A DNA stretch of 64,000 bases from Mimachlamys varia (Eukaryota; Mollusca; Bivalvia; Pectinida; Pectinidae): the NCBI GenBank assembly GCA_947623455.1, contig OX392534.1, forward strand, positions 5,404,001 to 5,468,000. The letters are read 5' to 3'. The translations under genes were made by a program, and so were the position numbers. The notes under the pieces were generated by a model. The model did not search any database and was not told the origin of the DNA. It saw only the letters and a program-made list of their open reading frames with translations. Of this stretch, positions 10,301 to 22,779 are shown one piece after another (position 1 is the first letter of the stretch; every line of letters begins with the position of its first letter).

Positions 10301-13300
10301 GCTATAATGTACCAGAGTTAAGTCAGCCTTAGTGTACCAGAGTACAATCAGCTATATTGTATCATGGTTACGTCAGCTATAGTGTACCAGGGTTAAGTCA
10401 GCTATAATGTACCAGAGTAAAGTCAGCTATTGTGTACCTGAGTACAATCAGCTATAGTGTTTTATAGTTACGTCAGCTATAGTGTACCATGGTTAAGTCA
10501 GATATAGTGTACAAGGGATAAGTCAGCTATAGTGTACCAGGGTAGGTCAGCTATAGTGTACCAGGGTTAAGTCAGCTATAGTGTACCACGGTTAAGTCAG
10601 CTATAGTGTACCAGGGTTAAGTCAGCTATAGTGTACCTGAGTACAATCAGCTATAGTGTATCATGGTTACGTCAGCTATAGTGTACCAGAGTTAAGTCTG
10701 CTATAATGTACCAGAGTTAAGTCAGCCTTAGTGTACCTGAGTACAATCAGATATATTGTATCATGGTTACGTCAGCTATAGTGTACCAGGGTTAAGTCAG
10801 CTATAATGTACCAGAGTTAAGTCAGCTATAGTGTACCAGGGTTAAGTCAGCTATAGTGTACCAGGGTTAAGTCAGCTATAGTGTATCATGATTACGTCAG
10901 CTATAATGTACAAGGGTTAAGTCAGCTATAGTGTACCACGGTTAAGTCAGCTTTAGCTTACCAGGGTTAAGTCAGCTATAATGTACAAGGGTTAAGTCAG
11001 ATATAGTGTACCAGGGTTAAGTCAGCTATAGTTTACCAGGGTTAAGTCAGCTATAATGTACCAGGGTTAAGTCAGCTATAGTGTACCAGAGTTAAGTCAG
11101 CTATAGTGTACCAGGGTTAAGTCAGCTATAGTGTACCAGGGTTAAGTCAGCTATAGTGTACCAGGGTTAAGTCAGCTATAGTGTACCAGGGTTAAGTCAG
11201 CTATAGTGTACCAGGGTTAAGCCAGCTATAGTGTACCAGAGTTAAGTCAGCCTTAGTGTACCAGAGTACAATCAGCTATATTGTATCATGGTTACGTCAG
11301 CTATAGTGTACCAGGGTTAAGTCAGCTATAATGTACCAGAGTAAAGTCAGCTATAGTGTACCTGAGTACAATCAGCTTTAGTGTTTTATGGTTACGTCAG
11401 CTATAGTGTACCATGGTTAAGTCAGATATAGTGTACAAGGGATAAGTCAGCTATAATGTACCAGGGTAGGTCAGCTATAGTGTACCAGGGTTAAGTCAGC
11501 TATAGTGTACCACGGTTAAGTCAGCTATAGTGTACCAGGGTTAAGTCAGCTATAGTGTACCTGAGTACAATCAGCTATAGTGTATCATGGTTACGTCAGC
11601 TATAGTGTACCAGAGTTAAGTCTGCTATAATGTACCAGAGTTAAGTCAGCCTTAGTGTACCTGAGTACAATCAGATATATTGTATCATGGTTACGTCAGC
11701 TATAGTGTACCAGGGTTAAGTCAGCTATAATGTACCAGAGTTAAGTCAGCTATAGTGTACCAGGGTTAAGTCAGCTATAGTGTACCAGGGTTAAGTCAGC
11801 TATAGTGTATCATGATTACGTCAGCTATAATGTACAAGGGTTAAGTCAGCTATAGTGTACCACGGTTAAGTCAGCTTTAGCTTACCAGGGTTAAGTCAGC
11901 TATAATGTACAAGGGTTAAGTCAGATATAGTGTACCAGGGTTAAGTCAGCTATAGTGTACCAGGGTTAAGTCAGCTATAATGTACCAGGGTTAAGTCAGC
12001 TATAGTGTACCAGAGTTAAGTCAGCTATAGTGTACCAGGGTTAAGTCAGCTATAGTGTACCAGGGTTAAGTCAGCTATAGTGTACCAGGGTTAAGTCAGC
12101 TATAGTGTACCAGGGTTAAGCCAGCTATAGTGTACCAGGGTTAAGTCAGCTATAGTGTACCAGGGTTAAGTCAGCTATAGTGTACCAGGGTTAAGTCAGC
12201 TATAGTGTACCAGGGTTAAGTCAGCTATATTGTACCAGGGTTAAGTCAGATATAGTGTACCAGGGTTAAGTCAGCTATAGTGTACCAGGGTTAAGTCAGC
12301 TATAGTTTACCAGGGTTAAGTCAGCTATAGTGTACCAGGGTTAAGTCAGCTATAGTTTACCAGAGTTAAGTCAGCTATAGTGTACCAGAGTTAAGTCAGC
12401 TATAGTGTACCAGAGTTAAGTCAGCTATAGTGTACCAGGGTTAAGTCAGATATAGTGTACCACGGTTAAGTCAGCTATAGTGTACCAGGGTTAAGTCAGC
12501 TATAGTGTACCTGAGTACAATCAGCTATAGTGTATCATGGTTACGTCAGCTATAGTGTACCAGAGTTAAGTCAGCTATAGTGTACCACGGTTAAGTCAGC
12601 TATAGTGCACCAGGGTTAAGTCAGCTATAGTGTTCCACGGTTAAGTCAGCTATAGTGTACCAGGGTTAAGTCAGCTATAGTGTACCTGAGTACAATCAGC
12701 TATAGTGTATCATGGTTACGTCAGCTATAGTGTACCAGGGTTAAGTCAGCTATAGTGTACCAGACTTAAGTCAGATATAGTGTACCAGGGTTAAGTTAGA
12801 TATAGTGTACCTGAGTACAATCAGCTAGATGTATAGTGTATCAGGGTTAAGTCAGCTATAGTGTACCAGGGCTAAGTCAGCTATAGTGTACCAGGGCTAA
12901 GTCAGCTATAGTGTACCAGTGTTAAATCAGCTATAGTGTACCACGGTTAAGTCAGACATAGTGTACCAGGGTTAAGTCAGCTATAGTGTACGGGGTAAGT
13001 CAGCTATAGTGCACCAGGGTTAAGTCAGCTATAATGTACCAGAGTTAAGTCAGCCTTAGTGTACCAGAGTACAATCAGCTATATTGTATCATGGTTACGT
13101 CAGCTATAGTGTACCAGAGTAAAGTCAGCTATAGTGTACCTGAGTACAATCAGCTATAGTGTTTTATGGTTACGTCAGCTATAGTGTACTATGGTTAAGT
13201 CAGATATAGTGTACAAGGGATAAGTCAGCTATAGTGTACCAGGGTAGGTCAGCTATAGTGTACCAGGGTTAAGTCAGCTATAGTGTACCACGGTTAAGTC

Positions 13301-16300
13301 AGCTATAGTGTACCAGGGTTAAGTCAGCTATAATGTACCTGAGTACAATCAGCTATAGTGTATCATGGTTACGTCAGCTATAGTGTACCAGAGTTAAGTC
13401 TGCTATAATGTACCAGAGTTAAGTCAGCCTTAGTGTACCTGAGAACAATCAGATATATTGTATCATGGTTACGTCAGCTATAGTGTACCAGGGTTAAGTC
13501 AGCTATAATGTACCAGAGTTAAGTCAGCTATAGTGTACCAGGGTTAAGTCAGCTATAGTGTACCAGGGTTAAGTCAGCTATAGTGTATCATGATTACGTC
13601 AGCTATAATGTACAAGGGTTAAGTCAGCTATAGTGTACCACGGTTAAGTCAGCTTTAGCTTACCAGGGTTAAGTCAGCTATAATGTACAAGGGTTAAGTC
13701 AGATATAGTGTACCAGGGTTAAGTCAGCTATAGTGTACCAGGGTTAAGTCAGCTATAATGTACCAGGGTTAAGTCAGCTATAGTGTACCAGAGTTAAGTC
13801 AGCTATAGTGTACCAGGGTTAAGTCAGCTATAGTGTACCAGGGTTAAGCCAGCTATAGTGTACCAGGGTTAAGTCAGCTATAGTGTACCAGGGTTAAGCC
13901 AGCTATAATGTACCAGAGTTAAGTCAGCCTTAGTGTACCAGAGTACAATCAGCTATATTGTATCATGGTTACGTCAGCTATAGTGTACCAGGGTTAAGTC
14001 AGCTATAATGTACCAGAGTAAAGTCAGCTATAGTGTACCTGAGTACAATCAGCTATAGTGTTTTATGGTTACGTCAGCTATAGTGTACCATGGTTAAGTC
14101 AGATATAGTGTACAAGGGATAAGTCAGCTATAGTGTACCAGGGTAGGTCAGCTATAGTGTACCAGGGTTAAGTCAGCTATAGTGTACCACGGTTAAGTCA
14201 GCTATAGTGTACCAGGGTTAAGTCAGCTATAGTGTACCTGAGTACAATCAGCTATAGTGTATCATGGTTACGTCAGCTATAGTGTACCAGAGTTAAGTCT
14301 GCTATAATATACCAGAGTTAAGTCAGCCTTAGTGTACCTGAGTACAATCAGATATATTGTATCATGGTTACGTCAGCTATAGTGTACCAGGGTTAAGTCA
14401 GCTATAATGTACCAGAGTTAAGTCAGCTATAGTGTACCAGGGTTAAGTCAGCTATAGTGTACCAGGGTTAAGTCAGCTATAGTGTATCATGATTACGTCA
14501 GCTATAATGTACAAGGGTTAAGTCAGCTATAGTGTACCACGGTTAAGCCAGCTTTAGCTTACCAGGGTTAAGTCAGCTATAATGTACAAGGGTTAAGTCA
14601 GATATAGTGTACCAGGGTTAAGTCAGCTATAGTGTACCAGGGTTAAGTCAGCTATAATGTACCAGGGTTAAGTCAGCTATAGTGTACCAGAGTTAAGTCA
14701 GCTATAGTGTACCAGGGTTAAGTCAGCTATAGTGTACCAGGGTTAAGTCAGCTATAGTGTACCAGGGTTAAGTCAGCTATAGTGTACCAGGGTTAAGCCA
14801 GCTATAATGTACCAGAGTTAAGTCAGCCTTAGTGTACCAGAGTACAATCAGCTATATTGTATCATGGTTACGTCAGCTATAGTGTACCAGGGTTAAGTCA
14901 GCTATAATGTACCAGAGTAAAGTCAGCTATAGTGTACCTGAGTACAATCAGCTTTAGTGTTTTATGGTTACGTCAGCTATAGTGTACCATGGTTAAGTCA
15001 GATATAGTGTACAAGGGATAAGTCAGCTATAGTGTACCAGGGTAGGTCAGCTATAGTGTACCAGGGTTAAGTCAGCTATAGTGTACCACGGTTAAGTCAG
15101 CTATAGTGTACCAGGGTTAAGTCAGCTATAGTGTACCTGAGTACAATCAGCTATAGTGTATCATGGTTACGTCAGCTATAGTGTACCAGAGTTAAGTCTG
15201 CTATAATGTACCTGAGTTAAGTCAGCCTTATTGTACCTGAGTACAATCAGATATATTGTATCATGGTTACGTCAGCTATAGTGTACCAGGGTTAAGTCAG
15301 CTATAATGTACCAGAGTTAAGTCAGCTATAGTGTACCAGGGTTAAGTCAGCTATAGTGTACCAGGGTTAAGTCAGCTATAGTGTATCATGATTACGTCAG
15401 CTATAATGTACAAGGGTTAAGTCAGCTATAGTGTACCACGGTTAAGTCAGCTTTAGCTTACCAGGGTTAAGTCAGCTATAATGTACAAGGGTTAAGTCAG
15501 ATATAGTGTACCAGGGTTAAGTCAGCTATAGTGTACCAGAGTTAAGTCAGCTATAGTGTACCAGGGTTAAGTCAGCTATAGTGTACCAGGGTTAAGTCAG
15601 CTATAGTGTACCAGGGTTAAGTCAGCTATAGTGTACCAGGGTTAAGCCAGCTATAGTGTACCAGGGTTAAGTCAGCTATAGTGTACCAGAGTTAAGTCAG
15701 CTATAGTGTACCAGGGTTAAGTCAGCTATAGTGTACCAGGGTTAAGTCAGATATAGTGTACCAGGGTTAAGTCAGCTATAGTGTACCAGGGTTAAGTCAG
15801 CTATAGTTTACCAGGGTTAAGTCAGCTATAGTGTACCAGGGTTAAGTCAGCTATAGTTTACCAGAGTTAAGTCAGCTATAGTGTACCAGAGTTAAGTCAG
15901 CTATAGTGTACCAGAGTTAAGTCAGCTATAGTGTACCAGGGTTAAGTCAGCTATAGTGTACCAGGGTTAAGTCAGCTATAGTGTACCAGGGTTAAGTCAG
16001 CTATAGTGTACCAGGGTTAAGTCAGCTATAGTTTACCAGGGTTAAGTCAGCTATAGTGTACCAGGGTTAAGTCAGCTATAGTTTACCAGAGTTAAGTCAG
16101 CTATAGTGTACCAGAGTTAAGTCAGCTATAGTGTACCAGAGTTAAGTCAGCTATAGTGTACCAGGGTTAAGTCAGATATAGTGTACCACGGTTAAGTCAG
16201 CTATAGTGTACCAGGGTTAAGTCAGCTATAGTGTACCAGGGTTAAGTCAGCTATAGTGTACCAGGGTTAAGCCAGCTATAGTGTACCAGGGTTAAGTCAG

Positions 16301-18839
16301 CTATAGTGTACCAGAGTTAAGTCAGCTATAGTGTACCAGGGTTAAGTCAGCTATAGTGTACCAGGGTTAAGTCAGATATAGTGTACCAGGGTTAAGTCAG
16401 CTATAGTGTACCAGGGTTAAGTCAGCTATAGTTTACCAGGGTTAAGTCAGCTATAGTGTACCAGGGTTAAGTCAGCTATAGTTTACCAGAGTTAAGTCAG
16501 CTATAGTGTACCAGAGTTAAGTCAGCTATAGTGTACCAGAGTTAAGTCAGCTATAGTGTACCAGGGTTAAGTCAGATATAGTGTACCACGGTTAAGTCAG
16601 CTATAGTGTACCAGGGTTAAGTCAGCTATAGTGTACCTGAGTACAATCAGCTATAGTGTATCATGGTTACGTCAGCTATAGTGTACCAGAGTTAAGTCAG
16701 CTATAGTGTACCACGGTTAAGTCAGCTATAGTGTACCAGGGTTAAGTCAGCTATAGTGTTCCACGGTTAAGTCAGCTATAGTGTACCAGGGTTAAGTCAG
16801 CTATAGTGTACCTGAGTACAATCAGCTATAGTGTATCATGGTTACGTCAGCTATAGTGTACCAGGGTTAAGTCAGCTATAGTGTACCAGACTTAAGTCAG
16901 ATATAGTGTACCAGGGTTAAGTCAGATATAGTGTACCTGAGTACAATCAGCTACATGTATAGTGTATCAGGGTTAAGTCAGCTATAGTGTACCAGGGCTA
17001 AGTCAGCTATAGTGTACCAGGGCTAAGTCAGCTATAGTGTACCAGTGTTAAATCAGCTATAGTGTACCACGGTTAAGTCAGACATAGTGTACCAGGGTTA
17101 AGTCAGCTATAGTGTACGGGGTAAGTCAGCTATAGTGCACCAGGGTTAAGTCAGCTATAATGTACCAGAGTTAAGTCAGCCTTAGTGTACCAGAGTACAA
17201 TCAGCTATATTGTATCATGGTAACGTCAGCTATAGTGTACCAGGGTTAAGTCAGCTATAATGTACCAGAGTAAAGTCAGCTATAGTGTACCTGAGTACAA
17301 TCAGCTATAGTGTTTTATGGTTACGTCAGCTATAGTGTACCATGGTTAAGTCAGATATAGTGTACAAGGGATAAGTCAGCTATAGTGTACCAGGGTAGGT
17401 CAGCTATAGTGTACCAGGGTTAAGTCAGCTATAGTGTACCACGGTTAAGTCAGCTATAGTGTACCAGGGTTAAGTCAGCTATAGTGTACCTGAGTACAAT
17501 CAGCTATAGTGTATCATGGTTACGTCAGCTATAGTGTACCAGAGTTAAGTCTGCTATAATGTACCAGAGTTAAGTCAGCCTTAGTGTACCTGAGTACAAT
17601 CAGATATATTGTATCATGGTTACGTCAGCTATAGTGTACCAGGGTTAAGTCAGCTATAATGTACCAGAGTTAAGTCAGCTATAGTGTACCAGGGTTAAGT
17701 CAGCTATAGTGTACCAGGGTTAAGTCAGCTATAGTGTATCATGATTACGTCAGCTATAATGTACAAGGGTTAAGTCAGCTATAGTGTACCACGGTTAAGC
17801 CAGCTTTAGCTTACCAGGGTTAAGTCAGCTATAATGTACAAGGGTTAAGTCAGATATAGTGTACCAGGGTTAAGTCAGCTATAGTGTACCAGGGTTAAGT
17901 CAGCTATAATGTACCAGGGTTAAGTCAGCTATAGTGTACCAGAGTTAAGTCAGCTATAGTGTACCAGGGTTAAGTCAGCTATAGTGTACCAGGGTTAAGT
18001 CAGCTATAGTGTACCAGGGTTAAGTCAGCTATAGTGTACCAGGGTTAAGCCAGCTATAGTGTACCAGGGTTAAGTCAGCTATAGTGTACCATGGTTAAGT
18101 CAGCTATAGTGTACCTGAGTTAAGTCAGCTATAGTGTACCAGGGTTAAGTCAGATATAGTGTACCAGGGTTAAGTCAGCTATAGTGTACCAGAGTTAAGT
18201 CAGCTATAGTGTACCAGAGTTAAGTCAGCTATAGTGTACCAGGGTTAAGTCAGCTATAGTGTACCTGAGTACAATCAGCTATAGTGTATCATGGTTACGT
18301 CAGCTATAGTGTACCAGAGTTAAGTCAGCTATAGTGTACCAGGGTTAAGTCAGCTATAGTGTACCAGGGTTAAGTCAGCTATAGTGTACCAGGGTTAAGT
18401 CAGCTATAGTGCACCAGGGTTAAGTCAGCTATAGTGTACCTGAGTACAATCAGCTATAGTGTATCATGGTTACGTCAGCTATAGTGTACCAGAGTTAAGT
18501 CAGCTATAGTGTACCAGGGTTAAGCCAGCTATAGTGTACCAGGGTTAAGTCAGCTATAGTGTACCATGGTTAAGTCAGCTATAGTGTACCTGAGTTAAGT
18601 CAGCTATAGTGTACCAGGGTTAAGTCAGCTATAGTGTACCAGGGTTAAGTCAGCTATAGTGTACCAGGGTTAAGTCAGCTATAGTGTACCAGGGTTAAGT
18701 CAGCTATAGTGTACCAGGGTTAAGTCAGCTATAGTGTACCAGGGTTAAGTCAGCTATAGTTTACCAGGGTTAAGTCAGCTATAGTGTACCAGGGTTAAGT
18801 CAGCTATAGTTTACCAGGGTTAAGTCAGCTATAGTGTAA
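7383..18839 (+). repeat. 25-bp satellite array, about 11.5 kb
   Basis: Roughly 458 head-to-tail copies of a 25-bp monomer: TATAGTGTACCAGGGTTAAG followed by TCAGC. All copies have the same orientation. Recurrent variants include a CCTGAGTACAATCAG form, a TATCATGGTTACGTCAG form, GATATAG, GGTAGGTCAG (a shortened monomer) and CTTTAGCTTACC. These recur in fixed order, giving a higher-order period near 900 bp (about 36 monomers) between 13.1 and 15.5 kb, and larger block duplications near 4.13 kb. Every frame has stops, so it is non-coding. It lies between the DUF6589 locus and a RecQ fragment. Confidence 0.97.
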
Positions 18840-18929
18840 CAAGACGAAGGTGGGGGTTTTCTTTTCTGAGTTCTTGTAAGATGTGACTTTTCATACCTTG
18901 CGTATAATCTGTGTGATATTGTGCAAACA

Positions 18930-19163
18930 GTCGAGACTCTGGTGTCTTGTCAGTGGGAGGGTGATACTGTCGAGACTCTGGTGTCTTGTCAGTGGAAGGG
19001 TGATACTGTCGAGACTCTGGTGTCTTGTCAGTGGAAGGGTGATACTGTCGAGACTCTGGTGTCTTGTCAGTGGAAGGGTGATACTGTCGAGACTCTGGTG
19101 TCTTGTCAGTGGAAGGGTGATACTGTCGAGACTCTGGTGTCTTGTCAGTGGAAGGGTGATACT
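18930..19163 (+). repeat. 39-bp minisatellite, six copies
   Basis: Six near-identical units start with GTCGAGACTCTGGTGTCTTG; only the first differs (GGGAGG for GGAAGG). The period is a multiple of three, so several frames stay open on both strands (18883-19167, 18891-19214, 18921-19181). Those repetitive peptides are explained by the period and are not called as genes. Confidence 0.95.
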
Positions 19164-19203
19164 GTAATCCTTCCAGCGTAGAATTAAGATATTGGTAGTA
19201 ATA

Positions 19204-19536
19204 TCATAGTGCATCCAAACTTTCTACGTAAACAATCGTAACAGGAAAGTCTAAAAGCTTAATTTTCAGTTCTTGCGCTAGGGGGTCAATCAAATCATAT
19301 TTGTACGTCTTCTTTGAGTTTGAAAGACTGGGCTTTTTGTCTATGTATATATTTGGTCTGTCAGGATTCACAGTCACAGGCACATGATTTTCGTACTTGA
19401 GTGTCTTTGTAAGCTCAAGAATAGAGGAAGGAGAAGATGTAGCTGTACCAGCAAGATGTGGGTACTGTTGAATAGATAGGTCAAATCTCCTAACTTCTTG
19501 AACTTTGGCCTGAACTCCTCTCCCTTGTAAATGTAG
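19204..19536 (-). pseudogene. RecQ-like DNA helicase fragment
   Basis: Read on the minus strand, one frame is open for about 110 codons to a TGA at 19204-19206. It shows HLAGTATSSPSSILEL, which fits superfamily 2 helicase motif III (the TAT segment). VNPDRPNIYID follows, matching the RecQ linker 'DRPNI', and then LLDFPVTIVYVESLDAL, which leads towards motif IV. The walker motifs and the rest of the helicase core are absent on both sides, so this is one exon or fragment of a RecQ-family protein. RecQ-like helicases are often multiplied in mollusc and cnidarian genomes beside mobile DNA. Whether the remaining exons lie outside the window cannot be told. Confidence 0.7.
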
Positions 19537-20299
19537 TTTACTTAGTTGTCATTTTAGTTCTAAAATTATTGCACTTGCTGTTAGATTGAGAGAGATACAT
19601 GTATAGTTAAGACATTATTTATTCATTCACAACTCTGTTATTTGTTATACTCATGTGGAAAGCGATATCATATACTAAAGTATATACCATGATAAGAGAA
19701 CCATGTACATGTATATAAATACTCAATATTTGCTGCACTGTATGAATTTTATTAATAGTTTCCACATCAAATTACTTCTTGATTGATGTTTATTTTTTTA
19801 TTTTTTTTTTTAAATAAATAATAATACAATCATACTGAAATGAATCAGGATATATTGTTCAAAGATTTCAGGAGTTTTTTTTCTCTTCTGAAAACCAGAA
19901 AAATATGGACCATTACGAATGACTCTCAGGATTCGAACCTGGTGACCAATGTAACAGTCAAACCAAAACAGCCAAGGTTTTAAAATTGATCGCATTGCTC
20001 TGTTTTCTGTCATCAAAACATTTTCCCCAAAAGAACGAAATTCAGCGAACTGAAACTGGTGTCCAGTGCAGAAAAACCTCACATAATGTAGATTGTAAGT
20101 ACACATGTTTTATGGTATTTTGCATCTGGCAACCTACTGTACAGTATAACTTATACAAAAAACATCCTATCATCTATATGTTTCTAAATACTTACTTAGT
20201 CATGAATATATCTCTATATCCATAATGTTTATTAATCTCTAAACTTCATATGTACATGTCCATATAAATGTGTATGTGTTTGTATTATTTTTTTTCTGG
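19537..20299. other. no gene; weak tRNA-like B box
   Basis: On the minus strand near 19922-19985 there is a good T-arm (CAGGTTCGAATCCTG) with an A-box-like segment too close to it for a real tRNA. It is probably a SINE head remnant. Nothing else is recognised. Confidence 0.4.
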
Positions 20300-20612
20300 G
20301 AACAGATTGGTCTCACTCTCGGTCATCTTCAATTCGCGCTAAGTCATCTTAGTACGACCGGCAAACTTCCTCCATCGAAATTTAGGTAGGACATTTTTAA
20401 GCAAAGGGGTCGTCTCCAAAATTATAGCGCCCCTATGTAGGTTGGTAGGCCAGACGACTCCTATATCTACCCTCTCAACCCATTCCCCTTGCCTTTCCTC
20501 CTACATACTTTATCCCTTCTACTCTCTTTCCTATCTTTTCTCGTCCACCGAAGGCCGCAAGGCTATATGAGGACGTAAAACTCTCAAAATAAAAAAATAG
20601 GTAAATAAATAA
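20300..20612 (+). mobile_element. probable retrotransposon 3' tail
   Basis: A pyrimidine-rich stretch is followed by GAAGGCCGCAAGGCTATATG, then AGGACGTAAAACTC and an A-rich tail with AAATAAATAA units. A structured end followed by a short A-rich repeat is typical of a LINE or SINE 3' terminus. No coding part is left, and the family is not recognised. Confidence 0.4.
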
Positions 20613-20877
20613 TCGAAGACATCAACAGTGTATCGCTCATGAAGCTACCTTGCTCAAAATGACTTTAACGACAATTTGAAAATTGCAGGTGACTTAAATT
20701 TAAGTCCGTGGTTTCAACGCAGCAGGCCTACCATGCCGTTTGTTTAAGTTGAAGGACAGTTGGCGCGCTTTTCCGATCGTCTCAAATGACGTCACAATCA
20801 AAGGGAAGTAAGTGCGTACTTATTTTAGTTTTTCACGACGAACGAGTAACGGTTGAGTGTAGACTAAAGGTTACACA
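20613..20877. other. no gene recognised
   Basis: Includes a TGACGTCA palindrome (20785-20800 region) but no open frame of interest. Confidence 0.3.
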
Positions 20878-21000
20878 AAGTGTACTCCGAGTGCACTCCG
20901 TTTGGGTATGGAGTGCACTCTATTTTGACTCCAGGTAAACTTGAAGTGCACTCCGTTTGGACTTCATATGAACCCGGAGTGCACTCCAGGTCCACTCCGA
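20878..21000. repeat. cluster of GAGTGCACTC palindromes
   Basis: Within about 120 bp the 10-bp palindrome GAGTGCACTC, or a one-base variant, occurs four times, with further half-copies (ACTCC). Spacing is irregular (about 22, 36 and 37 bp). The frames on both strands are repetitive for this reason. It could be a protein-binding cluster or a decayed minisatellite. Confidence 0.6.
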
Positions 21001-21861
21001 GTCTACGTGAAGGCCTATCAGGCATTACTACCTCTACATATAGGGGCCACATTACATTTTAAATTGTAGATAGTACAACATATACATGTATCTTATAAAT
21101 CAATCAATCAATATTTATTAATACATATTTGTGTTGCTTTAGACGTTTATATTAAAGTGTCGTTATTTAGTTGTTTAACATGCAATATAGACTATGCCTG
21201 CTGTTTAATCTTTGTATAATTTGTGTAATAAATTAGTTGAACTTGAAATAAAAACCTTAAAATAACTTATACAAAATAACTGAATAAATCTCGAGGATTA
21301 ACAATGCAATGAAGGATTTCGGAACAAGCAGATTTCGGAACAAGCACAACATATATTTGACTTGTCCTTTGTGGTCTTACAATATGTGAAGTCTAGATCT
21401 GTGTGTGGTTTTTAAATGTCGTGTAGTGATAAATTCAATAATAGTTGATCAGTATGGATATATAATGCTATAAAACTGTTATATTTTAATTAAAACATTA
21501 GACATTCAAGTATAATATGAAGAAGAGTTACTGTTTCACATTTGAAAGTTTTCAAACAACAACAACAACTTCAAAACACAATAAACAATTAATGGCTTTT
21601 GTTAATTGGATCTTGCCCATCCCCTCACTATTCAATGTTTTGTCTGTATTAGGTCAGATCAGATTTGAAGATTTAGACAGACTTACACTTGGCCATCTAA
21701 TTAGATAATGACCCCCTCAGGCCTCAACCCCTCCTGGTCAAAATTTACCTGTATCAGGTCTGATACAAGGTGTAAAGATCTGGAGATAATAACCCTGGGG
21801 CCCCTGATTGTTAGTTGGGAACAGGTTTTAACACCTTATATTTACATTTGCGCTGGAACCC
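21001..21861. other. no gene recognised
   Basis: AT-rich, with simple TCAATCAATCAATA and a short direct repeat of GATTTCGGAACAAGCA near 21317-21350. No gene is recognised. Confidence 0.4.
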
Positions 21862-22262
21862 ACTATATGAAAATTACCAAGAAAATGCCTTTCATAAAAG
21901 TATGAAAGAAATGGTTCTCGAGACGTAGCACGTGGTTTAATTATGACGTCATAGATGAAGCTTTTTCAATGAGAGTCTTGTCGCGCCGCTTCGAATAACA
22001 TGGAGAATGGCCTTACGTCAAGCGCTCAGATGACTAATAATTATCATCGGCGCCAATTTTATTCAAGCTGGGCTGTTCCGCCAATGTCGTTAACATGACG
22101 ACACATATACAAACGCAGGTAATAAACAATTAATTGGAAAAAACATAAATGAATTTGAGCAATTGTTCTATAGTAAAAATGGGCTTCATTCAATATGGAT
22201 GTAACGGCTGACCTTTCATAGCACTATGAAAGTTTAAAAAATGACTTTCAATCCATATATAC
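21862..22262 (-). mobile_element. foldback MITE, copy 2 (inverted)
   Basis: Reverse-orientation copy of 2616-2950. CACTATATGAAAATTACC starts it and the TTTCATAGCACTATGAAAG hairpin block ends it. It carries about 100 bp of internal sequence (around 21925-22045) that copy 1 lacks. Confidence 0.75.
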
Positions 22263-22779
22263 ATGTCTGACCTTTATTTATAATTGCAGGTACATGCTGC
22301 TGACAGTCTAGACCCAGGGTTCATATCACCTGTATTTTACCTAGACAAAACCGAGTATAGTCTCTTTCAATACTTACAAGTCTAATAATTACCTGTTCAT
22401 TAATTTCAAGCTAAACTTAGCCTTCAATAGAAAATACTTTTTACTTTACAAAACCAAAAATGTTTTGATAAACATTGTAAAGGGAATAAGTTAAATACGA
22501 TGAAGCGTTCCACATGTAAGTTGTTACCTGAGAATAATAGTTACTTTTCAAAAACAGGCTATACTATAGTCTTATCAGTAATTAGTACCCGTTGTTCTCA
22601 CCCTGTACCTGTAAATACTAAGGGCGTAACTGAAAGCTATCGTAGACAATTATAACGGTACATTTTAAGATTAACTGTACACGTCTACTTATCTCTTTCT
22701 TTGCGTTCCCTTCCATAGTTGGAATAACTATAAGCGCTCGTAAACTCTAAGGTGTTCGTAATGTAATCTTTTTTTTTAA

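Noticed and set aside
7383..18839. CRISPR-like repeat array
   Set aside because: Monomers are contiguous without spacers, and the DNA is eukaryotic; it is a satellite.
18883..19214. Overlapping repetitive ORFs on both strands
   Set aside because: A 39-bp period keeps every stop-free frame open; no start context or homology supports a gene.
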